Part shown: piece after piece, positions 48,001 to 55,725 of the stretch | Position numbering within the stretch: the stretch's first letter is position 1 | Layout: each line of letters starts with the position of its first letter | Origin: Berkiella_A sp050252335 | GTDB lineage: Bacteria; Pseudomonadota; Gammaproteobacteria; Berkiellales; Berkiellaceae | DNA: 64,000 nt | Direction: 5' to 3' | Assembly: GCA_050252335.1 (NCBI GenBank) | Contig: JBFWLB010000006.1 | Location: forward strand, 1 to 64,000 | Notes under the pieces: generated by a model | The model's input: the letters and a program-made list of their open reading frames with translations, nothing else | The model's database searches: none | Told to the model about the DNA's origin: nothing | Program-made: the position numbers and the translations under genes

Positions 48001-48180
48001 ATGATTGGTGCTGTTGTCGGGGTTCAGCCCTTTGGTGGTGAAGGTTTGTCTGGAACAGGTCCTAAAGCGGGAGGCCCTCATTATTTGATTCGTTTATCAA
48101 CCGAGCGCACCTTATCTGTGAACACAACCGCTTCTGGTGGTAATGCTTCTTTAATGTCTTTATGTGATAACGATTCATAA
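45025..48180 (+). CDS. putA: bifunctional proline dehydrogenase / delta-1-pyrroline-5-carboxylate dehydrogenase
   Basis: A 1051-residue enzyme that oxidises proline to glutamate in two steps. The FAD-dependent proline dehydrogenase barrel (about 170-480) shows YSYDMLGEAA, GPGISIKLSALHPRY, DAEESYRL, RLVKGAYWD and CLHGMG. The aldehyde dehydrogenase part (about 545-1030) has FTGST, the catalytic Glu near 803 (AETGGQNAM) and Cys near 838 (SAGQRCSAL). The N-terminal ribbon-helix-helix DNA-binding domain of E. coli PutA is missing, so this form cannot self-repress the operon. A GGATTT sits before the ATG. Confidence 0.95.
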   Translation: MFNAEFETIANLEQTKHLDKLYRQDEEQLVNVLLEKAAINNMDMRSIQEEAIQLVTELRKQRTTKGGLDAFMFQYDLSSEEGIALMCLAEALLRIPDKENIDKLIRDKLVSANWSAHLGKSHSLFVNAATWALMLTGKMIAQPHHESFTEHGKGLTSALKKLATKGGEPIVRQAISQAMKILGKQFVMGRSIQEALKRARDKEAMGYRYSYDMLGEAAFTADDAKRYLDAYVRAIEAIGEESAGKGPFVGPGISIKLSALHPRYELSKTKRVETELLASMNKLILLAKEKNIGLTIDAEESYRLMPSLRLLEKILASGIAKGWDGLGLAVQAYQKRALAVIDHLKFLSDKYDQKLCVRLVKGAYWDTEIKLTQVQGLEDYPVFTRKVTTDVNYIACVKKLCEYKDSFFLQFATHNALTVSIVKHLCKQHHVEHYEYQCLHGMGDPLYDQIVSQKPCRVYAPVGSHEDLLAYLVRRLLENGANSSFVNRIANDELPLESIIQSPMEKLKSYSSKRHPNIPLPKNLFGEQRLNSKGLDLAQPKAFYPVLKEIELLANKMHFAQPTFLEQKNTTAVKCYSPIDTKHCLGEVVQATPESILLAVDKADEAYQKWRLSDATTRSHLLNQAADVLENNRTELLALLMYEGGKILEDAVNELREAVDFCRYYAQEALKHHQAITLKGPTGELNQFSLHGRGIIACISPWNFPLAIFIGQVTAALASGNCVIAKPAAQTTLIAQRAIDFLHQAGFAKAVVQLLPTSGHLVSEHLLKDVRVRGVLFTGSTETARNINQLLANRPGAIVPFVAETGGQNAMIVDSSALAEQVVNDVITSAFKSAGQRCSALRVLFVQEDIADKIITMLKGATQELVVGNPVDFTTDIGPVISNSAKDELLSHAMKMDKLGKKICEAKLSDGQVGCYFAPRAYEIESMDVLENEVFGPVLHVIRFKGRDLDKVIQSINQTGFGLTLGIHSRIDETIDYIIARVNVGNIYVNRNMIGAVVGVQPFGGEGLSGTGPKAGGPHYLIRLSTERTLSVNTTASGGNASLMSLCDNDS

Positions 48181-48199
48181 GGGGGCTACCTCCCCCCTT
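48179..48199 (+). terminator. hairpin after putA
   Basis: AAGGGGG and CCCCCTT form a stem with a seven-base loop, beginning at the putA stop codon and ending three bases before the left end of the transposase element. It has no T run. Confidence 0.4.
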
Positions 48200-48201
48200 C
48201 C

Positions 48202-49456
48202 AGGACAGCCACATTAAGTTGCTTTACCCAAAATCTTTGCGCTAGAATTCTTTTCCGTAATAGGGAAATTATTTTAGCTCATGACCTTAGCTCGCTCAGA
48301 ACAAATCGATTTGAATGCAACGCCGTATTATCACGTCATGAACCGATGTGTGCGTCGTAGTTTTCTCTGTGGTTTCGATGAACTTACTCAAACGGACTAT
48401 TCTCATCGCAAAGCATGGATTGTCGATCGCTTAAAATATTTAGCCGATATCTTCGCAATAAAAATCTGCGCTTACGCCATCATGAGTAATCATTATCATG
48501 TTGTTTTATATGTAGAAGAAAAACAGGCAGAGGCTTGGTCAGAAGAAGAAATTATTCATCGTTGGGCATCTATTTTTCCCAAAGATGCCAAAGAAAATAA
48601 ACATTTAAGGCAAAAAATTCAGCTTTGGAAAGAACGCTTAACAAGTATTAGCTGGTTTATGCGTTGCTTAAATGAGCGTATTGCAAGAGATGTGAATGAA
48701 GAGGATGATACTGCAGGGCGATTCTGGGAGGGGCGTTTTAAATCACAAGCCTTATTAGATGAAGGTGCATTGTTGAGTGCAATGGTCTATGTGGATTTAA
48801 ATCCGGTCAGAGCAGGAGTTGTTCAAAAACCGGAAGATGCGGAATTTACTTCTATTCATGAACGCATTCAGCATATTTCCAAACAATTAAGAATGAGTAA
48901 ATTAAAATCTATCAAACAACAAAAGCGTGAAAGAGCAGATATCTATAACGGCCTCGCGCAACCCAAATCTTTAGTGCCTTTTGCCAACATTTCAAAATAT
49001 CACTCCCATGCCATCGATTTTAAACTTGTGGATTATTTAGAGCTTGTGGATTATACCGGCAGAGTAATTCGTGATGATAAAGAAGCTGGCTCTATTCCTG
49101 AGTATTTAGCGCCTATCTTGACCCGATTACAATTCAAACCCACAAACTGGGTATCATTGGTAAAAAATTTAGGTAAAAGCTTCTCTCATGCAATAGGTAG
49201 TGAAATCTTACTGCTTAATTTTGGAAAAGAGGGAAAGAAGGGGTTAAAAGGTATCACTCAGGCAAAGAAAATATATAATAATCTTCAAGCAATAGCTTAA
49301 CTTATTCTGCACTTTATGCAATCTGTCGATTCACAATATAAAAATCCTATCTAATTCTATTTTTTTGAAATTTAATTAGTTTGCATATCAGAATTGTGTG
49401 ACTATCTTGATAAATATGAATAATAATTTATTGCTAAAAATATATATGGCTGTCCT
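48202..49456 (+). mobile_element. Y1-transposase element, copy 2
   Basis: Bounded by AGGACAGCCA (48202-48211) and TGGCTGTCCT (49447-49456), the same ends as copy 1 at 23646-24899. The two elements are 1254 and 1255 bases long, and the transposase starts 79-80 bases from the left end in both. A partial motif GGATGTCCTAT about 30 bases beyond the right end may be a decayed end of another copy. Confidence 0.75.
48281..49300 (+). CDS. Y1 (HUH) transposase, REP-associated/IS200-like, copy 2
   Basis: A 339-residue intact transposase, the second copy in the window. It has the HUH motif in NHYHVVLYV and the tyrosine region AMVYVDLNPVRAG. Differences from copy 1 are mostly conservative (for example IEQKI to LRQKI, and ITQTPEES to VVQKPEDA), which suggests both copies remain under selection or diverged before arriving here. 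It lies between putA and the secretin-domain gene, in the same orientation as copy 1. Confidence 0.88.
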   Translation: MTLARSEQIDLNATPYYHVMNRCVRRSFLCGFDELTQTDYSHRKAWIVDRLKYLADIFAIKICAYAIMSNHYHVVLYVEEKQAEAWSEEEIIHRWASIFPKDAKENKHLRQKIQLWKERLTSISWFMRCLNERIARDVNEEDDTAGRFWEGRFKSQALLDEGALLSAMVYVDLNPVRAGVVQKPEDAEFTSIHERIQHISKQLRMSKLKSIKQQKRERADIYNGLAQPKSLVPFANISKYHSHAIDFKLVDYLELVDYTGRVIRDDKEAGSIPEYLAPILTRLQFKPTNWVSLVKNLGKSFSHAIGSEILLLNFGKEGKKGLKGITQAKKIYNNLQAIA

Positions 49457-49505
49457 ATATATAATACAGCGTATAGTTAAATTGGATGTCCTATTTTAAA
49501 TTCGT

Positions 49506-50630
49506 TTATTGGTCGGATTTTTTGATATAAACCCATAAATGTTGATTATTTTTTTCATGACTTGAGGTTCTGTATTCATAGCTGGTAGCATCTATTTTGT
49601 CTAATCGATTTCCGCCAATGTACACCCATTCGTTTAAAGGGATCATCATTTTACTGTTAATTTGGTATTGGCTATAGGCTTTGTCATTCATTTGATTGGG
49701 TTGTTCAATGGTTGTGTTAACACTTAAAATTTCCAAAATAACTTTATCTGATCCTGGTGTATAAATAGGGCGGACATGTAATCCACTATTGAGTTGATGA
49801 TACTCGTATGATTGAGCACTGGCACCACGATTTGCTTGAAAATTACCTTCAGCAAGGGTTGAAGAACTTGAATTGCTATTAGCATTTTTGAGTGTGAAAT
49901 CAGCGCCTGGCGTAGCTGGAATATTAATAGGCAAATCAGTCGTTGTTGGGTTTTCAATGCTCAAGAGCGTACCATCATCCTCATCGTCCGTCGTAGTGCT
50001 GGGAGTAGGGATAATAATCTTGGTTCCTAATTCGGCAGGTAAGGTGAGTTCTTGGTTTGTACTGATTGACGTTGCCTTTTGGTTTAAGTTGCGTTGCGCT
50101 TGACTGCGGTCTTGATAGGCATATTGATGGTTTAATAAAGGTAAAGTAACATCTGTTTTAACAAAAGCAACCTCACCACTTTGTACTAAAATCTCATCGG
50201 TTTTACGCTCAGTTTCTCGAGAAGTTGAGCGTATGTATCGTGTGCCTTTATCTAGGCTACCAGCCCTTAAATCTGTTTGGTTGTTTTCATCAATACCAGC
50301 AACATTAGAAGGTGCTGTATTGCCATGGTAAAGTGTAATGCGTAATTGTACAGGCATCACATCTAATTCTGCCACAATGGCTTTTATGGATGCATAGGTC
50401 TCTGGATCAGTTTTCAGTAATATTTTATTTTCAAATTGCTTGATTGTGGTGCTTTGAGGCAGAAGTGGCGCAATGGCATTTACAATATCATTACTGCTAC
50501 GGTATTTTAAATCTATTAAATAAATCTGATTATCAGCAAATGCCGTTAAGGGGATAAAAATAATTAAAAATGCCCAAGCAATCACAAGACTTAAGTATTG
50601 TGATTGCTGATTAAAGGAGCAGTTTTTCAT
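49506..50630 (-). CDS. exported protein with secretin N-terminal (NolW/STN-like) domain
   Basis: A 374-residue protein with a signal peptide (hydrophobic about 12-31, ending AFAD). Residues about 36-100 read like a secretin N-domain: IYLIDLKYRSSNDIVNAIAPLLP, then ILLKTDPETYASIKAIVAELD and a final strand. The middle (about 190-270) is low-complexity, rich in T, S, P and N. The C-terminal 110 residues are beta-rich and end near VYIGG, recalling the edge of a secretin module, but the pore-forming secretin domain is absent. It may be an accessory subunit of a type II/IV pilus-like machine or a pilotin partner. The role is unknown. Confidence 0.65.
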   Translation of the reverse strand: MKNCSFNQQSQYLSLVIAWAFLIIFIPLTAFADNQIYLIDLKYRSSNDIVNAIAPLLPQSTTIKQFENKILLKTDPETYASIKAIVAELDVMPVQLRITLYHGNTAPSNVAGIDENNQTDLRAGSLDKGTRYIRSTSRETERKTDEILVQSGEVAFVKTDVTLPLLNHQYAYQDRSQAQRNLNQKATSISTNQELTLPAELGTKIIIPTPSTTTDDEDDGTLLSIENPTTTDLPINIPATPGADFTLKNANSNSSSSTLAEGNFQANRGASAQSYEYHQLNSGLHVRPIYTPGSDKVILEILSVNTTIEQPNQMNDKAYSQYQINSKMMIPLNEWVYIGGNRLDKIDATSYEYRTSSHEKNNQHLWVYIKKSDQ

Positions 50631-50735
50631 GGCATTTGTTCTTAAGTAATAGAGATATATTATTAAGAACTATAGTATACCCTTTACGGGTATGAATCAT
50701 CGGTTGTGGGTATATATATGAATAGTTGTAATGGC

Positions 50736-50762
50736 AGAGAGGTGCTCGGTTTGCTCCTCTCT
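50736..50762. terminator. hairpin downstream of purB
   Basis: AGAGAGG and CCTCTCT form a seven-pair stem in the gap between the purB stop and the secretin-domain gene. No T run follows on the minus strand, so the terminator role is tentative. Confidence 0.35.
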
Positions 50763-50788
50763 ACCATTTAATTTAAGAGGCTGTTAAT

Positions 50789-52165
50789 CTAATCTTTATG
50801 AAATTTCATAAGGCTAGAACAAAGACCCACGTAGTCGTGAGGGGTTAAGTGCTTTAGTCGATTTTTAACCTCAAAAGGTAATTTTAAAGTATCAATAAAA
50901 TCACTTAATGTATTTTTTGTAATTTCCTTACCGCGAGTGAAGCTTTTTAATTGTTCATAAGCATCAGTTACTTGATATTTTCTTAACACAGTTTGAATGG
51001 CTTCACCTAAGACTTCCCAATGATTATTGAGATCTTCTTTTATTTTCGCTTCATTCACTTCTAATTTTCTAAGTCCTTTGATGAGGGACTGCATCGCTAA
51101 ATAATGGTATCCGATGGCTACTCCAATGTTTCTTAAAACAGTTGAATCCGTTAAATCACGTTGCCATCTTGAAATAGGTAATTTTTCAGCCATGTGACAA
51201 AGCAATGCATTACACAGACCTAAATTACCTTCTGCATTTTCAAAATCGATTGGGTTTACTTTATGTGGCATTGTTGATGAGCCGACCTCTTTGCCAATCA
51301 TTTTTTGTTTGAAATAATCAATTGAAACGTAGCTCCAGATATCTCTCGCAAAATCTATGAAGATTGTATTAATGCGTATTAAAGTATGGAAATATTCTGC
51401 TTGATAATCATGTGGTTCAATTTGAGTTGTGAGTGGATTCCAAGTTAGACCAAAAGATTCTACAAATGTTTGTGAAAGTTTTATCCAATCGACTTGTGGA
51501 CATGCAACTTCATGTGCATTGAAATTTCCAACTGCGCCATTTATCTTTCCTAAGATTTCAATATGCTCTAGTTGCTTCATTTGTCTTTTAAGACGATAGT
51601 CAACATTGGCAAATTCTTTGCCAAGTGTTGTGGGAGAAGCTGCTTGTCCATGTGTGCGAGACAGCATGGCACAGTTTTTATAATTTTCTGAAAAGACCCC
51701 AATCATTTCGCGTATCGTTTTTAGAGTGGGCATTAATACTTGACTTCGGATGTCTTTCAACATCAATGCATAAGATAAATTATTAATATCTTCTGATGTG
51801 CAGGCAAAATGAATCAGTTCAAGATAAGGTGCAAATTCAGGATAGAGGGATAATGCCTCTTTTAAAAAATACTCTACTGATTTCACATCATGATTTGTTT
51901 CACATTCGATGGCTTTGATACGTTGACAAGATTCAAGATTAAAGTTTTCATAAATGGTTAATAGCTTTGATTTCATTTTGTCTGTGAGTGGTGGAAGCTC
52001 AGAAATTCCTTTTTGATCGGTGATAGCAATCAACCATTTTATCTCAACAAGCAATCTGTATTGATTTAATGCATATTCACTTGCATAGTTTGATAATTCA
52101 GAACATTTTTCACTATAACGACCATCTAAAGGTGATAAAGCTAATAGAGTAGAAAGCGTGCTCAT
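50789..52165 (-). CDS. purB: adenylosuccinate lyase
   Basis: A 458-residue lyase that acts twice in purine synthesis (SAICAR to AICAR, and adenylosuccinate to AMP). The superfamily signature GSSTMPHKVNP is present, along with SRTHGQAASPTTLGKE and TSEDINNLSYALML. I place the start at the ATG at 52165, which has GGAG six bases upstream and begins STLSTLLALSPLDGRY as in E. coli PurB; a start at 52195 would overlap mnmA. It follows mnmA by 13 bases. Close linkage of mnmA and purB also occurs in E. coli. Confidence 0.95.
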   Translation of the reverse strand: MSTLSTLLALSPLDGRYSEKCSELSNYASEYALNQYRLLVEIKWLIAITDQKGISELPPLTDKMKSKLLTIYENFNLESCQRIKAIECETNHDVKSVEYFLKEALSLYPEFAPYLELIHFACTSEDINNLSYALMLKDIRSQVLMPTLKTIREMIGVFSENYKNCAMLSRTHGQAASPTTLGKEFANVDYRLKRQMKQLEHIEILGKINGAVGNFNAHEVACPQVDWIKLSQTFVESFGLTWNPLTTQIEPHDYQAEYFHTLIRINTIFIDFARDIWSYVSIDYFKQKMIGKEVGSSTMPHKVNPIDFENAEGNLGLCNALLCHMAEKLPISRWQRDLTDSTVLRNIGVAIGYHYLAMQSLIKGLRKLEVNEAKIKEDLNNHWEVLGEAIQTVLRKYQVTDAYEQLKSFTRGKEITKNTLSDFIDTLKLPFEVKNRLKHLTPHDYVGLCSSLMKFHKD

Positions 52166-52178
52166 TTTGTCTCCGATA

Positions 52179-53303
52179 TTAATACCAAATGCCACCAGGA
52201 CATTGTGTTGATTCTATAATTCCGCCACCTAAACAAATGTTACCATCATAAAATACGATGGATTGGCCGGGTGTAACAGCCCATTGATTTTCGTAAAAAT
52301 AAATACGCGCTTTGCCTGACGCGTCAATTTCAACTTCACATTCTGCTTCTTGATGACGATAGCGTACTTTTGCTTTTGTTTTAAAATGTGTTGAAGGAGG
52401 TGTGCCTTTAATCCAAGTTAATTGTTGAGCTACTAATTCTTGGGTCAATAACCATGGATGTTCATGACCTTGGGCAGCAATCAGTACATTTTGTTTGAGA
52501 TCTTTGGCTGCGACGTACCAAGGTTGCTCATTCGATTCTTTGAGACCACCAATTTTTAAGCCTTGGCGTTGACCTAAGGTGTAATACATCAAGCCATCGT
52601 GTTTGCCAATAATTTTCCCTTCGGGTGTTTTGATGTCGCCTGGTTGGGCCGCTAAAAACTCTTTTAAAAATTCTTTGAATTTTCGTTCACCAATAAAGCA
52701 AATGCCAGTGCTGTCCTTTTTGCTATGTGTTGTTAACTTTAAATCTTTGGCAATGGCACGAACTTGGGGCTTTTCTAAGTGTCCCACTGGAAATAGGCTG
52801 TTGTTTAATTGATATTGATTGAGTGCATGCAAAAAGTAGCTTTGATCTTTATTCAGATCGTGTCCTTTGTACAAAACGGCAAAATCGTCTTCTTGAAAGC
52901 ATTGCACATAATGACCAGTAGCAATTTTATCTGCTCCAATTTTTTGTGCGTATTCTAAAAAGGCTTTGAATTTAATTTCTTTATTGCAGAGGATATCTGG
53001 GTTAGGGGTACGTCCAGATTTATATTCATCTAAAAAATAGCTAAATACACGTTCCCAGTACTCTTGCGCAAAGTTAATGGTATGTAAGGGGATCTCAAGT
53101 ATGTCGCATACCTGTTTAACGTCACGAAGATCATCTGCATAGCTACAGTATTCGCTATCATTGTCTTCGTCCCAATTTTTCATAAAGAGTGCTTCTACGT
53201 GGTAGCCTTGCTGTTTTAGCAGCCACGCAGTGACCGAAGAGTCTACGCCACCAGACAGGCCTACAATTACGGTTTGTTCTTTTGTGTTTGTTGATAAACT
53301 CAC
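52179..53303 (-). CDS. mnmA: tRNA-specific 2-thiouridylase
   Basis: A 374-residue enzyme that thiolates U34 of tRNAs for Lys, Glu and Gln. The ATP PP-loop GLSGGVDSS is at residues 15-23. The catalytic cysteines are Cys106 (NPDILCNKEIKF) and Cys202 (STGICFIGERKF). The length and the C-terminal beta domain match E. coli MnmA. It is first in a unit with purB and divergent from icd. Confidence 0.96.
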   Translation of the reverse strand: MSLSTNTKEQTVIVGLSGGVDSSVTAWLLKQQGYHVEALFMKNWDEDNDSEYCSYADDLRDVKQVCDILEIPLHTINFAQEYWERVFSYFLDEYKSGRTPNPDILCNKEIKFKAFLEYAQKIGADKIATGHYVQCFQEDDFAVLYKGHDLNKDQSYFLHALNQYQLNNSLFPVGHLEKPQVRAIAKDLKLTTHSKKDSTGICFIGERKFKEFLKEFLAAQPGDIKTPEGKIIGKHDGLMYYTLGQRQGLKIGGLKESNEQPWYVAAKDLKQNVLIAAQGHEHPWLLTQELVAQQLTWIKGTPPSTHFKTKAKVRYRHQEAECEVEIDASGKARIYFYENQWAVTPGQSIVFYDGNICLGGGIIESTQCPGGIWY

Positions 53304-53427
53304 TTTGGGTACGCTTTATAACTTCTATTTAAGACGGCTACCTATTCTAACACAGCAAAATTTATTTTTCGTCTGAGTTGCTTTTCGTTACACTAATGCT
53401 CACTTCTGATAAAAATAGGGATAGATA

Positions 53428-54684
53428 ATGACTTATCAAAAAATTGTTGTGCCCAAAAATGGCCAAAAAATTCAAATCAATTCAAATCAGACCTTAAACA
53501 TTCCCAATAACCCCATTATTCCCTTTATCGAAGGAGATGGTACAGGCGTGGATATAACGCCGGTTATGAAGAAAGTTGTAGATGCTGCAGTGAGCAAAGT
53601 GTACAAGGGTGAAAGAAGTATTGCGTGGATGGAAATTTATGCGGGAGAGAAAGCCACACAGGTCTATGGTGGTGATCAATGGCTGCCGGATGAAACCTTA
53701 AAGGCGATGGAAGAATTTCCAATTTCTATCAAAGGTCCTCTGACAACCCCTGTGAGTGGTGGAATTCGCTCTTTGAATGTAGCCATTCGCCAAAAATTAG
53801 ACCTCTATGTGTGCTTACGCCCTGTGCGATACTTCGATGGCACACCTTCTCCTGTTAAAGAGCCTGAAAATACGGACATGGTTATTTTTAGAGAGAACTC
53901 TGAAGATATTTATGCAGGGATTGAATGGTTAGCAGACTCTGAAGGGGCAAAAACCTTAATTGCTTTTTTAAGAGATAAGTTAGATGTCACTAAAATTCGC
54001 TTCCCAGAGCATTGTGGTATCGGTATTAAGCCCGTTTCTAAGCAGGGTACACAGCGTTTGGTAAGACGTGCTATTCAGTATGCTATCGACAATAACAGAA
54101 GCTCTGTGACTTTGGTGCACAAAGGTAACATTATGAAGTTTACTGAAGGTGCTTTTAAAGATTGGGGTTATGAAGTTGCGCGCAATGAGTTTGGCGCAAA
54201 ACCAATTGATGGTGGACCATGGCAAAGTTTTGAGCATCCCAAGACCAAAGCACAAATTGTTGTTAAAGATGTGATTGCAGATGCATTTTTGCAGCAAATT
54301 TTATTAAGACCCAAAGATTATAGCGTGATTGCAACCTTGAATTTAAATGGCGACTATATTTCTGATGCTTTGGCGGCGCAGGTTGGGGGAATTGGTATTG
54401 CACCAGGGGCTAACATTGGTGACCATATTGCGGTTTTTGAAGCGACGCATGGTACTGCACCTAAATATGCTGGGCAAGATAAAGTGAATCCAGGATCTTT
54501 AATCTTATCCGCAGAAATGATGTTGCGTCACATGGGATGGGTTGAAGCAGCAGATCTCATCATTAAAGGTATGAGCCAGGCTATTACAGCGAAAAAAGTG
54601 ACTTATGATTTTGCGCGATTAATGCAAGGTGCGACAGAAGTAAGTTGCTCTCAATTCGGTGATTGCATTATTAAACATATGTAA
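53428..54684 (+). CDS. icd: isocitrate dehydrogenase (NADP)
   Basis: A 418-residue enzyme of the citrate cycle. The substrate site GGIRSLNVAIRQ contains Ser115, the residue phosphorylated by AceK in E. coli. The coenzyme region HGTAPKYAGQDKVNPGS has the Lys-Tyr pair that selects NADP. AGGGA lies six to ten bases before the ATG. It is divergent from mnmA. Confidence 0.96.
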   Translation: MTYQKIVVPKNGQKIQINSNQTLNIPNNPIIPFIEGDGTGVDITPVMKKVVDAAVSKVYKGERSIAWMEIYAGEKATQVYGGDQWLPDETLKAMEEFPISIKGPLTTPVSGGIRSLNVAIRQKLDLYVCLRPVRYFDGTPSPVKEPENTDMVIFRENSEDIYAGIEWLADSEGAKTLIAFLRDKLDVTKIRFPEHCGIGIKPVSKQGTQRLVRRAIQYAIDNNRSSVTLVHKGNIMKFTEGAFKDWGYEVARNEFGAKPIDGGPWQSFEHPKTKAQIVVKDVIADAFLQQILLRPKDYSVIATLNLNGDYISDALAAQVGGIGIAPGANIGDHIAVFEATHGTAPKYAGQDKVNPGSLILSAEMMLRHMGWVEAADLIIKGMSQAITAKKVTYDFARLMQGATEVSCSQFGDCIIKHM

Positions 54685-54761
54685 TCAATGAGTGAAGATG
54701 GTGGGGGGGCAAATAGCGCCCTCACTCATAATTTCTACGGGGGTTTTAGCAATAACTGTAA

Positions 54762-54835
54762 AGCCCGCTCTGAAAAAGTGTTGAAAGGCATTCAACACAC
54801 TCTTTCAGCGCCTTTCACAATGAATAAAGTGGGCT
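54762..54835. other. stacked palindrome / candidate structured RNA between icd and cspD
   Basis: Three nested stems can form: AGCCCGC/GTGGGCT (54762-54768 with 54829-54835), CTGAAA/TTTCAG (54770-54775 with 54103-relative equivalent 54803-54808) and GTGTTGAA/TTCAACAC (54778-54785 with 54791-54798, loop AGGCA). The element lies between convergent genes and could be a shared terminator, a repeat or a small RNA. No long T run follows. Confidence 0.45.
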
Positions 54836-54870
54836 AGATGAAGGAGTGTGCTTTGATATTGAAGTAGACT

Positions 54871-55137
54871 TTAGGCTTCTTCTCTTTCACGCTGGAAGTG
54901 AGTTTGTCTCTCGCTTATTTGAGTGTCGCTGGTTTCTTCGGCTCTTATATTGGTTGCATGCAAACCTTTAGGGCCTTCATTGACTTCAAATTGTACAGGC
55001 TGTCCAGCTTTTAGACTTTTATAGCCATCCATGACAATAGATGAGAAATGTGCAAATACGTCATGACCGGTACCATCAGCACTGATGAATCCATAACCTT
55101 TTGCGCTGTTAAACCACTTTACTATCCCAGTCGCCAT
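54871..55137 (-). CDS. cspD: cold-shock domain protein, CspD-like
   Basis: An 88-residue protein with a single cold-shock domain (1-67) that binds single-stranded nucleic acid. RNP1 is KGYGFI and RNP2 is DVFAHF. A charged tail of about 20 residues (ending QREREEA) follows the domain. The position, divergent from clpS-clpA, matches E. coli cspD, a replication inhibitor, which is the reason for the symbol; the sequence alone would allow any Csp paralogue. Confidence 0.85.
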   Translation of the reverse strand: MATGIVKWFNSAKGYGFISADGTGHDVFAHFSSIVMDGYKSLKAGQPVQFEVNEGPKGLHATNIRAEETSDTQISERQTHFQREREEA

Positions 55138-55366
55138 ATCAAAGTCCTTTTAGTCAAATACGTTAATACAAAATACATCATAAATTATACGCAATAATTA
55201 TTTCTGAAGATATAACTGTTGTACATAAACGCATATTCAGTCAAGTACTTCAAAATAACTTAGAATTGTTTGTCAGCTGTCCAAAAATGATTTTCTATGC
55301 GAGAATGGTTTTAAGATATTTTTTAAAATACAGGCGGGGATGCCAATTATTGGCTAACATCAGATT

Positions 55367-55696
55367 ATGAGCAATGAAATCAGCCGGGTAAAATCACCAG
55401 CAGTTATTCAGCAGAAGACTGCTGAGAAGCTAAAACTACCTAAGCGGTTTAAAGTTTTACTGCTAAATGATGATTATACACCGATGGATTTTGTAATCAT
55501 TGTTTTACAAAAGTATTTTTTTAAGGAGTATTCCCAAGCAGTGAAGATAATGTTGGACGTACATCAGAAGGGCAGAGCTATTTGTGGTGTTTATACGCGA
55601 GACATTGCAGAGACAAAAGTAGCATTAGTAAATGATTTTGCAAAGCAACATGAGCATCCATTACTTTGTAAAATGGAAGAAAGCGATATTAACTAA
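55367..55696 (+). CDS. clpS: ATP-dependent Clp protease adaptor
   Basis: A 109-residue N-recognin that delivers N-end-rule substrates to ClpA. The signature LLNDDYTPMDFVI with the N-degron-binding pocket and the downstream histidines (DVHQKG) are present. The N-terminal 25 residues form the flexible tail needed for delivery. It precedes clpA by 29 bases, the standard operon. Confidence 0.96.
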   Translation: MSNEISRVKSPAVIQQKTAEKLKLPKRFKVLLLNDDYTPMDFVIIVLQKYFFKEYSQAVKIMLDVHQKGRAICGVYTRDIAETKVALVNDFAKQHEHPLLCKMEESDIN

Positions 55697-55725
55697 AACT
55701 TTAAAGATATAGCTGGGAGGCAGAA

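Noticed and set aside
49470..49500. Third transposase-element end (GGATGTCCTAT)
   Set aside because: It matches only part of the ten-base end and has no partner, so it is mentioned only as a possible remnant.
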